Positions 41,886-49,726 of a stretch of DNA of 64,000 bases are shown piece by piece. Within the stretch, counting starts at the first letter, position 1. Each line of letters opens with the position of its first letter. Made by a program: the position numbers and the translations under genes. This stretch comes from JACDHG01 sp963811585 (GTDB taxonomy: Bacteria; Actinomycetota; Actinomycetes; Propionibacteriales; Nocardioidaceae), in NCBI GenBank assembly GCA_963811585.1, contig CAWERR010000006.1, positions 868,001 to 932,000 on the forward strand, read 5' to 3'. The notes below the pieces were generated by a model, which was not told where the DNA came from, made no database searches, and was given only the letters and a program-made list of their open reading frames with translations.

Positions 41886-42728
41886 TCAAAGAGGCGAGAT
41901 CACGACGGCGAGCATGCCCGGGCCTACATGGGCACCGATGACCGCGCCGACTTGGTTGACGACGAGGGTGTGGAGCTCGGGGATGCGTTCGCGGAGCCGG
42001 TCTGCGAGTGCGTCGGCGCGCTCGGCGTTGGCGAGATGGGAGACAGCCATGTCGACGGGCTTGGATCCGGCCGCTTCGATGGCCAGTTCCTCCAGTCGGA
42101 TCAGCGCCTTGCCCGACGTACGGACCTTCTCCAGGGGCACGATCCGGCCGTCCTCAACCTTGAGCAACGGCTTGACCGCGAGCGCCGAGCCCACGAGGGC
42201 TGCCGTCGCCCCCACTCGGCCACCACGGCGTAGGAACTCCAACGTGTCGACGTAGAACAACGCCGTCGTCGCGGCCGCTCGGACGCGGGCCAGCTCGGCG
42301 GCCTCCTCGGCACTCGCTCCCTGATCGAGGGCCGCAGCGGCCGCCTCGACGGCGAACCCGGTGCCCATCCCGAGGTGGCGACTGTCGACAGTCACGACGG
42401 GGATGGACGCGTCACGGCCGGCGAGCTCGGCCGACTCGTACGTGCCGGACACCTCGCCGGACAGGTGGATGGAGACGATCGCCTCCGCGCCCGCCTTGGC
42501 AGCGGCTTCATAGACGCGCAGGAACGCCTCCGGCGCGGGCCGGCTGGTGCTGACCGGCGACCACTGCTTCAGGGCGGCCGCCACACTCTCCGGGCTGGCC
42601 GCCGGCCCTTCGTCATACGACTTGGCCCCGATGACGACCTTGAGGGGTACGACGATGACGTCCAGCCGCTTCGCCATCTCCGCATCGACCGACGTCGAGT
42701 CGGAGACGAGAGCGATCGAGCGGGCCAT
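41886..42728 (-). CDS. DegV family fatty-acid-binding protein
   Basis: The 280-residue protein has the DegV pattern IALVSDSTSVDAEMAKRLDVIVVPLKV and IHLSGEVSGTYESAELAGRD. DegV (FakB-like) proteins bind fatty acids, usually as carriers for a fatty-acid kinase, and are often single in actinobacteria. The ATG at 42728 gives the full length. It lies upstream of comEA on the same strand with a 107-bp gap. No FakA is in the window. Confidence 0.92.
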   Translation of the reverse strand: MARSIALVSDSTSVDAEMAKRLDVIVVPLKVVIGAKSYDEGPAASPESVAAALKQWSPVSTSRPAPEAFLRVYEAAAKAGAEAIVSIHLSGEVSGTYESAELAGRDASIPVVTVDSRHLGMGTGFAVEAAAAALDQGASAEEAAELARVRAAATTALFYVDTLEFLRRGGRVGATAALVGSALAVKPLLKVEDGRIVPLEKVRTSGKALIRLEELAIEAAGSKPVDMAVSHLANAERADALADRLRERIPELHTLVVNQVGAVIGAHVGPGMLAVVISPL

Positions 42729-42826
42729 GCCGCGACATTACCGGCTCGTAACTAGCGGCGCGGACTGCACGGCTGGTCACAGTTCGCGCCCAGGGACCGC
42801 CCAAACTCACCGGCCGCCGATGTCCC

Positions 42827-42898
42827 CAAGGCAGATTGGCTCTCCCCATGGCACGTTTGCCTTGTGCACAAGGAATCTGCCTTGTTCACAAGGCAAAC
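42827..42898. promoter_or_regulatory. Nested palindromes between degV and leuS
   Basis: Three interlocking inverted repeats occupy 72 bases: CAAGGCAGATT (42827-42837) with AATCTGCCTTG (42874-42884); GTTTGCCTTGTG (42855-42866) with CACAAGGCAAAC (42887-42898); and two near-perfect small palindromes CCTTGTGCACAAGG (42860-42873) and GCCTTGTTCACAAGGC (42879-42894). They lie 24 bp after the leuS stop. They could be a 3' end structure of leuS or operators for degV. Confidence 0.6.
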
Positions 42899-42921
42899 GC
42901 ACCGGGAGCGGGTCGGGCGCG

Positions 42922-45414
42922 TCAGCCGACGACGAAGTTGACCAGCTTCGGAGCCCGGACGATCACCTTGCGCACGGGCTGGTCGCCCAGTGCGCGCACC
43001 ACCGCTTCGTCGGAGCGCGCCAACGACTCCAGCTCGGCCTCGGAGATGTCGGGCGACACCTCCAGCCGTCCACGGACCTTGCCCGCCACCTGCACGACGC
43101 ACGTGACGCTCTCCTGAACCAGCAGCGCCGGGTCGGCAACCGGCCAGCCCGCCTTCGCCACCGTCGGCTCGTGTCCCAGCCGCGACCACATCTCTTCGGC
43201 CATGTACGGCGTCACCAGGCTCAGGATCACCGCGACCGTCTCGGTCGCCTCCCGCACTGCCGGATCCGCTGGTCCGCAACCGGCGTCGATCGCCTTGCGG
43301 GTCGCGTTGACCAGCTCCATCACCCGGGCGACGACGACGTTGAAACGCTGGATCTCCAGGAGCTGGGTCGCGTCGTGAATCACCTTGTGCGTGACCTTGC
43401 GCAACCCCTCGTCACCTCCCGCAGGATCGGTGCCAGCGGCACTCGTCACATCACCGCTCAGCCGCCAGGCACGTTGCAGGAAGCGCAAGGAGCCACCGGG
43501 CGAGACGTCGGACCAGTCGATGGCGTCTTCAGGGGGACCTGCGAACACCATCGTCAGCCGGACCGCATCGACACCGTAGATCTCCAGCTGCTCACCCAGG
43601 TCGACACCGTTGCCCAGGGACTTGCTCATCCCCTTGCCCTCGTTTCGCACCTCACCCTGGTTCATCAGTGCGCTGAACGGCTCGACGAAGTCCAGGTAGC
43701 CCATGTCGTGCAGCGCCTTGGTCACGAAGCGCGCATACAACAGGTGCAGGATCGCGTGCTCCACCCCGCCGACGTACTGGTCCACCGGCCCCCACCGTCG
43801 GACGGCCTCGACGTCGAACGGCTGTGTCTCGTCGTGCGGCGTCGGGTAGCGCAGGAAGTACCAGGACGAGTCGACGAACGTGTCCATCGTGTCGGTGTCG
43901 CGCTTCGCCTCGCCACCACACCGCGGACACGCCACGTTGACCCACTCGCTCGCCGCGGCCAGGGGTGAGACACCGCGCGGCTGCAGGTCGACCCCCTTCA
44001 GCTCCGGCAGTACGACGGGCAGCTCGTCGACCGGGACCGGCACCTCGCCACACGCCGGGCAGTGGATGACCGGGATCGGGGCGCCCCAGAAGCGCTGCCT
44101 CGACACCAGCCAGTCACGTAACCGGAAGTTGACGGTGCCACGCCCTGTGCCCTTGCGCTCCAGGTACTCGATGGTGCGTGCCTTCGCCTCGGCCACACCC
44201 AGCCCGTCCAGGCTGATCTCGTCGTTCGTCGAGTTGATAGCCGGGCCTTCACCGGTGAAGGCTTCGCCGTCAAAGCCCTCGCTCGGCTGCACGGTCCTTA
44301 CGATCGGCAGGTCGAACTTCGCCGCGAAGTCCCAGTCACGCTGGTCCTGCCCAGGCACCGCCATGATCGCTCCGGTGCCGTAGTCGGCCAATACGTAGTC
44401 AGCGGCATACACGGGAATCGGCTGACCGGTCGCCGGGTTGATCGCATGCACGCCCAAGAAGACGCCGGTCTTGTCGGCGCCCTCGGTCAGCCGGTCGATC
44501 TCCGTCGACCGCTGGACCTCACGCAGGTATGACGCGAACGCCTCTCGGTGCTCCTCGGTGACCAGCTCCGCCGCCAACGGTGCATCCGCCGCGACCACGA
44601 AGAACGTCGCCCCGAACAGCGTGTCGGGACGGGTCGTGTAGACCGTGACGGGCTCGCTGCGAGGACCTTCAGGCGCCTCGATCACGAAGTCGACGTGGGC
44701 GCCATCCGACCTCCCGATCCAGTTGCGCTGCATGGTCAGGATCCGGTCGGGCCACCGGCCCTTCAGCAGCTCCATGTCGTCCTGCAGGCGCTGAGCGAAG
44801 TCAGTGATCTTGAAGTACCACTGCGTCAGCTCGCGCTTCGTGACCTCAGCACCGCAGCGCTCGCAGAACCCGCCGACGACCTGCTCGTTGGCCAGCACGG
44901 TTTGGTCGCTCGGGCACCAGTTGACAGCCGACAGGCGCCGGTAGGCCAGCCCGTGCTCGTACAGCTTCAGGAACAGCCACTGAGTCCACCGGTAGTACGA
45001 CGGGTCCGACGTCTCCAACCTTGTCCGCCAGTCGAAGCTCAGCGCGTACTGGCGGAACGACTCGGCTTGGGTCTCGATGTTGACCTTGGTCCAGTTGGCG
45101 GGGTGCTCGTTGTGTTTGATGGCAGCGTTTTCGGCCGGCAGACCGAACGAGTCCCACCCGACCGGATGCAGGACGTCATACCCCTGCTGAAACCAGTACC
45201 GCGCAATGACGTCGGCCAGCGCCCATGCCTCGGCGTGGCCCATGTGCAGGTCGCCGGACGGGTAGGTGAACATGTCGAGCAGGTAGCGGCGCTCGCCACT
45301 GTCGTCGTCCAGCGCCTTGAACGTGTCCAGGTCAGCCCAGACCTTCTGCCACTTCGCCTGGACGGCCTCGACGTCGTACGTCGCTCGGCCGTCCTCGGGC
45401 TGCTGCTCACTCAT
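42922..45414 (-). CDS. leuS: Leucyl-tRNA synthetase
   Basis: The 830-residue class I synthetase has HMGH (57-60, the HIGH motif) in YPSGDLHMGHAEAW and the KMSKS-type loop KGMSKS near residue 596, plus zinc-like CERCGAEV, CPACGEVP and CPRCGGEAK motifs. The ATG at 45414 follows GGAGAG; the frame extends 31 codons upstream but that part overlaps the leader region. Its 5' leader holds a short leucine-rich peptide, a hairpin and a terminator, so expression is likely regulated by charged tRNA-Leu. degV lies downstream. Confidence 0.97.
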   Translation of the reverse strand: MSEQQPEDGRATYDVEAVQAKWQKVWADLDTFKALDDDSGERRYLLDMFTYPSGDLHMGHAEAWALADVIARYWFQQGYDVLHPVGWDSFGLPAENAAIKHNEHPANWTKVNIETQAESFRQYALSFDWRTRLETSDPSYYRWTQWLFLKLYEHGLAYRRLSAVNWCPSDQTVLANEQVVGGFCERCGAEVTKRELTQWYFKITDFAQRLQDDMELLKGRWPDRILTMQRNWIGRSDGAHVDFVIEAPEGPRSEPVTVYTTRPDTLFGATFFVVAADAPLAAELVTEEHREAFASYLREVQRSTEIDRLTEGADKTGVFLGVHAINPATGQPIPVYAADYVLADYGTGAIMAVPGQDQRDWDFAAKFDLPIVRTVQPSEGFDGEAFTGEGPAINSTNDEISLDGLGVAEAKARTIEYLERKGTGRGTVNFRLRDWLVSRQRFWGAPIPVIHCPACGEVPVPVDELPVVLPELKGVDLQPRGVSPLAAASEWVNVACPRCGGEAKRDTDTMDTFVDSSWYFLRYPTPHDETQPFDVEAVRRWGPVDQYVGGVEHAILHLLYARFVTKALHDMGYLDFVEPFSALMNQGEVRNEGKGMSKSLGNGVDLGEQLEIYGVDAVRLTMVFAGPPEDAIDWSDVSPGGSLRFLQRAWRLSGDVTSAAGTDPAGGDEGLRKVTHKVIHDATQLLEIQRFNVVVARVMELVNATRKAIDAGCGPADPAVREATETVAVILSLVTPYMAEEMWSRLGHEPTVAKAGWPVADPALLVQESVTCVVQVAGKVRGRLEVSPDISEAELESLARSDEAVVRALGDQPVRKVIVRAPKLVNFVVG

Positions 45415-45545
45415 GACTGCTCTCCTTGCGGGTTGGCCTGTGGGTCGGCCTGCTGAAGGACTGGTCGATCGCGCGGTAGGAGTTGATCGGTCAGATGCTC
45501 GCCGCACGCTGTGTCACGTGGGCCACGGCGTGGCCCCGAACACAG

Positions 45546-45569
45546 AAAAGCCCCTCAAACATGAGGGGC
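45546..45569 (-). terminator. Intrinsic terminator (attenuator) in the leuS leader
   Basis: On the message, GCCCCTCA-TGTT-TGAGGGGC is an 8-bp GC-rich stem, directly followed by UUUU. It lies 132 bases before the leuS ATG and after the leader peptide stop, where a transcription attenuator is expected. The U-tract is short, four U then C. Confidence 0.78.
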
Positions 45570-45570
45570 A

Positions 45571-45603
45571 GCCGCGCTGTCGATGACCGGTGATCAGCGC
45601 GGC
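45571..45603 (-). promoter_or_regulatory. Leader hairpin overlapping the leader-peptide stop
   Basis: GCCGCGCTG (5' arm) and CAGCGCGGC (3' arm) form a perfect 9-bp stem with a 15-base loop. The 5' arm contains the last codons CCG CGC and most of the TGA of the leader peptide, so a ribosome at the stop codon would melt it while one stalled at the leucine codons would let it form. The 3' arm stops two bases short of the terminator stem. Confidence 0.7.
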
Positions 45604-45629
45604 AATCTAAGGAGCAGGAACTTCTGCAT
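45594..45629 (-). CDS. Putative leucine leader peptide upstream of leuS (MQKFLLLRLPR)
   Basis: ATG CAG AAG TTC CTG CTC CTT AGA TTG CCG CGC TGA encodes 11 residues with leucine at positions 5, 6, 7 and 9. The set includes CTT and TTG, rare in such GC-rich DNA. There is no obvious ribosome site, but a TACCCT -10-like box begins 12 bases before the ATG, so the peptide may be translated from a leaderless transcript. Position before a hairpin and terminator in front of leuS supports translation-coupled attenuation. Confidence 0.65.
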   Translation of the reverse strand: MQKFLLLRLPR

Positions 45630-45697
45630 CTATCCAGGGTAGCGCAGGCACTCCGCCTGCCGCGATCCCCTTAACGCCTGCTCTCAGCGGGCGTCCG

Positions 45698-46495
45698 TCA
45701 GAGGGCTTCGACTGTCGCGGAGTCGCCGGAGCCGGTCGTTGCGCCGGAGGTCGTGGGTGTCGACCCGGTCGGCTCGGTCGGAGTCGGCTCGGTCGGCGTG
45801 GTCGGAGTCGGCTCCGTGGGCGTGGGCTCAGTAGGTGACGGCTCGGTCGGAGTGGGCTCGGTCGGCTCAGTGTCATCGGTGGGTGCTGGCGTGCCCCCAT
45901 CGGCGTCAGTCGGTGCCGGGTCGGTGTTGGTGTCAGCGTCCGAAGGTGTGGTGCCCGAGGGCTCCGCTGGCTGGTCGACGTCGTCCTCATCCGACGGGGC
46001 AACCAGCTGCGTGAGCGTCGTAGTGCCGTCATCGTCGCCGCCGGTGAGCGACGACACAGGCTTGCCGAGCATGGACTCGAGCGACGTCACGAGGCTGAGG
46101 CCGAGGGCAAGGGTGGCGATCGCTGTGACTGCGACGCCCCACCACCGGATCGGCGCCTTGTCTGCTCCCGGTGACGACGGTTCGGAGGCAGCTCCGGCGG
46201 CCGGTCCTTCGTTGTCCTCAGCAGGGACCGCAGTCAGCACCTCCGTCGTGCCGGCACCACCGGCACGGACCAGCAGCCGCGGCGGAAGGGTCTCGCGCAA
46301 CACCTGCGTGCTGCGCTCGAGGGAGTGCTGGTAGAGCGCGCTGCCCACCGACGCCACGATGCTGACGACCACTGCGCCGACGACCGTGCCGGCCACACCC
46401 AGCCACGAGGACGCGACTGCTGCGGACGCGGCGGCGAGCGCTCCGCCGAGAATCTGGGGAGCGCTCAGGCCGAACCTGGACCGGTCGTGCGACAT
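45698..46495 (-). CDS. Membrane protein with Pro/Thr-rich TPTEP-repeat tail
   Basis: The 265-residue protein has a hydrophobic N-terminal region (IVASVGSALYQHSLE and preceding SAAVASSWLGVAGTVVGAVVVS), a second transmembrane helix (WWGVAVTAIATLALGLSLVTSL near residue 125), and an acidic extracytoplasmic C-terminal half ending in TEPTPTEPSPTEPTPTEP repeats. The repeats are visible as a GGTCGG/GGCTC-type repeat in the DNA. I do not recognise a family. The ATG at 46495 has GGAAGG upstream. The gene lies upstream of leuS on the same strand, but leuS has its own leader. Confidence 0.75.
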   Translation of the reverse strand: MSHDRSRFGLSAPQILGGALAAASAAVASSWLGVAGTVVGAVVVSIVASVGSALYQHSLERSTQVLRETLPPRLLVRAGGAGTTEVLTAVPAEDNEGPAAGAASEPSSPGADKAPIRWWGVAVTAIATLALGLSLVTSLESMLGKPVSSLTGGDDDGTTTLTQLVAPSDEDDVDQPAEPSGTTPSDADTNTDPAPTDADGGTPAPTDDTEPTEPTPTEPSPTEPTPTEPTPTTPTEPTPTEPTGSTPTTSGATTGSGDSATVEAL

Positions 46496-46689
46496 GCTTC
46501 CTTCCAAGCCTGAGGGCATGAAACAGCCACCAGGTGTAGCGAGTAAACGGGTTTGGGGTGCGCCTCAATGGGCACCCCTCAAGGCTAACGAGTCCCGCGC
46601 CGCGATCCCAACCGAAACGGCACATCTGGGCGTGAGCCCGCCCACATCAGAGCGGGCTGTGCGAGGCCGACCGGAGGGGAGCAAGGCTG

Positions 46690-47721
46690 ATGAGCACACA
46701 GACCGACGACACCGCGGGGGCCTACGTCACCAAGGGCCAGGACTTCGAGCGCGACACTGACTACATCACGACCCGGATCACCGCGGACGGCCGCGACGGG
46801 TACGTCGTCGAGCCAAACCGCTACCGGCTCGTCGCCGCGCGCGCCTGCCCCTGGGCGAACCGGGCGATCATCGTGCGTCGCCTGCTCGGCCTCGAAGGCG
46901 TCCTGTCGATGGGCATCTGTGGCCCTACCCATGACCGGCGGGGCTGGACGTTCGACCTCGACCCGGGTGGAGTCGACCCCGTGCTCGGCATCCCACGCCT
47001 CCAGGACGCGTACTTCAAGCGCATCCCCGGGTATGACGGCGGCATCACCGTGCCCGCCATCGTCGACGTACCGACCGGCGAGGTCGTGACGAACAACTTC
47101 CCCCAGCTGACACTCGACCTGTCGACGGAGTGGACGGCCTACCACCGTGAGGGTGCCCCAGACCTCTACCCCGTGCGCCTGCGCGACGAGATCGACGAAG
47201 TGGCCGAGCGGGTCTACACCGAAGTCAACAACGGGGTGTACCGGTGCGGGTTCGCCGGATCCCAGGAGTCGTACGAGCAGGCGTATGACCGCCTCTTCAC
47301 TGCGCTCGACTGGCTGAGCGAGCGGCTCACCAGCAGCCGCTATCTCGTGGGAGACACGATCACCGAGGCAGATGTGCGACTCTTCACGACCCTCGCGAGG
47401 TTCGACGCGGTCTACCACAGCCACTTCAAGTGCAACCGGCACAAGCTCTCCGAGATGCCGGTGCTGTGGGCCTATGCACGCGACCTGTTCCAGACCCCCG
47501 GCTTCGGTGACACGACCGACTTCGTGCACATCAAGCAGCACTACTACGTCGTGCAGACCGACATCAACCCGACGCAGATCGTCCCGGCGGGACCTGCCCG
47601 ATCAGGATGGCTGTCGTCGCACGGTCGTGAGGATCTCGGCGGCCGGCCGTTCGGCGACGGCACACCGCCCGGGCCTCCGCCTCCAGCGGAAATGGTTTTC
47701 CCCGGGCACGGGGCCTCGTAA
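46690..47721 (+). CDS. Glutathione S-transferase-fold protein (S-glutathionyl/mycothionyl-hydroquinone reductase-like)
   Basis: The 343-residue protein resembles the YqjG/ECM4 group: CPWA with Cys53, the catalytic cysteine in RACPWANRAIIVRRLLGLEG, VVTNNFPQLTLDL, and a C-terminal GST-like helical domain (YLVGDTITEADVRLFTTLARFDAVY). Glutathione is absent in most actinobacteria, so the thiol is probably mycothiol, by analogy. The ATG follows GGAGGGG. It converges with a broken DUF664 gene. Confidence 0.88.
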   Translation: MSTQTDDTAGAYVTKGQDFERDTDYITTRITADGRDGYVVEPNRYRLVAARACPWANRAIIVRRLLGLEGVLSMGICGPTHDRRGWTFDLDPGGVDPVLGIPRLQDAYFKRIPGYDGGITVPAIVDVPTGEVVTNNFPQLTLDLSTEWTAYHREGAPDLYPVRLRDEIDEVAERVYTEVNNGVYRCGFAGSQESYEQAYDRLFTALDWLSERLTSSRYLVGDTITEADVRLFTTLARFDAVYHSHFKCNRHKLSEMPVLWAYARDLFQTPGFGDTTDFVHIKQHYYVVQTDINPTQIVPAGPARSGWLSSHGREDLGGRPFGDGTPPGPPPPAEMVFPGHGAS

Positions 47722-47735
47722 GCAGCGCAGGCGGC

Positions 47736-48284
47736 TCACCCCGCCGGCGCCGCGGACCTCCGGTCAACGAGACCGCGCACGTACTCCGCTTGACCGAGGT
47801 GGGAAACGCAGTCACCGATCACACTGACCAGCCGCACGCTTGCGGTCACCGGTGGGTCCCAGCGGGTGTCGACCACCCGCGCGAGCTCGTCGGCAGTGAC
47901 GCTGCCGACATACCGCAGTGTCATCTCGTGCGCGGCTGCGTGATAGCCGTCGAGCAGTTCGGTAGAGACCCGGACAGCGGCTACGTCGTCGCTGCTGTGG
48001 CCGTAACCGTGCGCTCCGGCGGGGAACGGAAGGCCGAACCGGTCGTACCAGCCATCGCGCGTCCACACCTGCTCCTCCCCGTAATCCCGCAGACGTGGTC
48101 GTCCTGGATACGGGTCAGGTGCCAGATCAGCCACGCGATGGAGTTGGCATCGCCGTCGGGCCGGTATGTCGCCTGCTCGTCGCTGACGTCAGCACATAAG
48201 CTCCCCGATCCCCTCGCGCACCCGCCCGAATGCGTCACACAGGATCTCGCGGGCGGCGTCGTCTGTGGTTCCTGCGTCACTCAT
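47736..48284 (-). pseudogene. DinB/DUF664 (mycothiol-transferase-like) gene broken by two frameshifts
   Basis: Three frames are needed to read one protein. The start ATG 48284 gives MSDAGTTDDAAREILCDAFG and halts after about 30 codons. A second frame supplies ADVSDEQATYRPDGDANSIA and WHLTRIQDDHVCGI, the DUF664 core with conserved histidines. A third frame supplies EQVWTRDGWYDRFGLPFPAG to the end, with CVSHLGQAEYVRG. The shifts lie near 48200 and near 48090, the second beside a GGGG run. Together they make an ordinary-length DinB-type protein. Either a pseudogene or two sequence errors. Confidence 0.8.
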
Positions 48285-48549
48285 AGCTGTCTCCTGCTCG
48301 TCGGTTCAGGCGCCTGCAGCGGCTGACGTCCAGACAAGCAGGAGTCGACCGAATCTGCACGGCTGTCAGCTGTCGGTTCCCAGGAGCCCGACGGGAGTCC
48401 TCACATGCAGACCTGACCGGTAGCCACGTGCTGGTGAGTCTCAGGAACCGGGACGTGTCCTCGCCTCCTCGCCGCCAGATCAATAACCTCGTGGCGATAC
48501 GGTCGGCTCCCGGGCGATCGGCACATCGACAGGGCGGGGTGCGCGTCTC

Positions 48550-49713
48550 GTGAACGGAACCACCCCGATCAATGTCGCCGTCGTCGGCCTGGGATTCGGC
48601 GAGGAGTTCCTGCCTCTGTACGCAGCGCACCCGTCGGTCGGCAGCATCGCCATCGTCGACCCATCGATGGAGCGCCTCGCCGAGGTCGGGAACCGACACG
48701 GAGTCCGCGACCGCTACACGGCATTCGGCGACATGCTGGCCGATGGTCGGTGGGACGCGGTGCACATCCTCGCGCCCGTCGCGCTGCACGCTGAATACAC
48801 CCTTGCCGCACTCGCTGCGGGAAAGCACTGTGCCTGTGCCGTCCCGATGGCCACCGAGATCGATGACCTGAACGCGATCGTGTCGGCGCAACAGACGTCC
48901 GGCAAGAACTACATGATGATGGAGACCAGTGTCTACGGGCGCGAGTACCTCGTCGCCGCCGAGATGTACAGGGCTGGCGACCTCGGCACGCTGACCCTCT
49001 ACCGCGGCTACCACGTCCAGAACCTCGACGGTTACCCCGACTACTGGCGCGGGTACCCGCCGATGAAGTACGTGACCCATGCCCTCTCCCCGTTCCTGGC
49101 CCTCACCGGTAGCCCGGTATCAGAAGTGACGGCCTGCGGCTCGTCGCGACTCACGAAGCACCGCCTGGGGCACTACAACAACCCGTTCCCCGTCGAAGTG
49201 GGGCTGTTTCGGCTGGCCGACGGGGACGTTATCGGCGACATCACGATGTCGTTCTTCCAGACCGCACGGTCCTACGTAGAGGGCTTCTCGATCTACGGCG
49301 ATCAAAGGAGCCTCGAGTGGTCCGGCGCGCCTGGTGACGCCATGCGGGTGTTCGACCTGCATCCACCGTTGGACTCCGACCAACTGCGCCGGGGCTGGCG
49401 CGGCCGGGCCGCCGACGAGTCCACCCTGGAGCCTCCGGACTTCGCCGACCGGCTGCCCGACGAGCTGGCCGGCTTCGTGCGCTCGTACACCTTCACTCCG
49501 CACGACGGCGGACCTGCGGTGTCGAAGTCGGCCGGGCACGGAGGTTCGCATCCCCACCTCGTGGACGAGTTCGTCACCAGCATCGTCGAGGGCCGTCCGC
49601 CGGCGATCGACGCCGTGACGTCGGCGGCATGGACCGCACCCGGCATCGTCGCGCACGAGTCCGCGCTCCGCGGCGGTGAGCGGCTCCAGGTCCCGACGTT
49701 CTCGATCCGCTAG
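48550..49713 (+). CDS. Gfo/Idh/MocA family oxidoreductase
   Basis: The 387-residue protein begins INVAVVGLGFGEEFLPLYAA, a Rossmann NAD(P)-binding motif, with MLADGRWDAVHILAPVALHA and AAGKHCACAVPMATEIDDL, typical of the family. The usual catalytic EKP is replaced by AVP in CACAVPMAT, so activity may differ. The C-terminal domain contains PHLVDEFVTSIVEGRPPAIDAV. The start is GTG 48550. The 265-bp interval 48285-48549 to the left holds nothing I recognise. The substrate is unknown. Confidence 0.86.
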   Translation: MNGTTPINVAVVGLGFGEEFLPLYAAHPSVGSIAIVDPSMERLAEVGNRHGVRDRYTAFGDMLADGRWDAVHILAPVALHAEYTLAALAAGKHCACAVPMATEIDDLNAIVSAQQTSGKNYMMMETSVYGREYLVAAEMYRAGDLGTLTLYRGYHVQNLDGYPDYWRGYPPMKYVTHALSPFLALTGSPVSEVTACGSSRLTKHRLGHYNNPFPVEVGLFRLADGDVIGDITMSFFQTARSYVEGFSIYGDQRSLEWSGAPGDAMRVFDLHPPLDSDQLRRGWRGRAADESTLEPPDFADRLPDELAGFVRSYTFTPHDGGPAVSKSAGHGGSHPHLVDEFVTSIVEGRPPAIDAVTSAAWTAPGIVAHESALRGGERLQVPTFSIR

Positions 49714-49726
49714 GAGCACCGTTTCG

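Noticed and set aside
41886..42900. tRNA gene in the degV-leuS gap
   Set aside because: The stems there do not make a cloverleaf and no TTCGA loop is found.
45415..45640. T-box riboswitch in front of leuS
   Set aside because: No AGGGUGGNACCGCG-like T-box sequence is visible; the leader peptide and terminator explain the region better.
47736..48134. 132-residue stand-alone protein
   Set aside because: Its first 19 residues are out-of-frame translation of the conserved DUF664 core, so it is only the C-terminal part of a broken gene.
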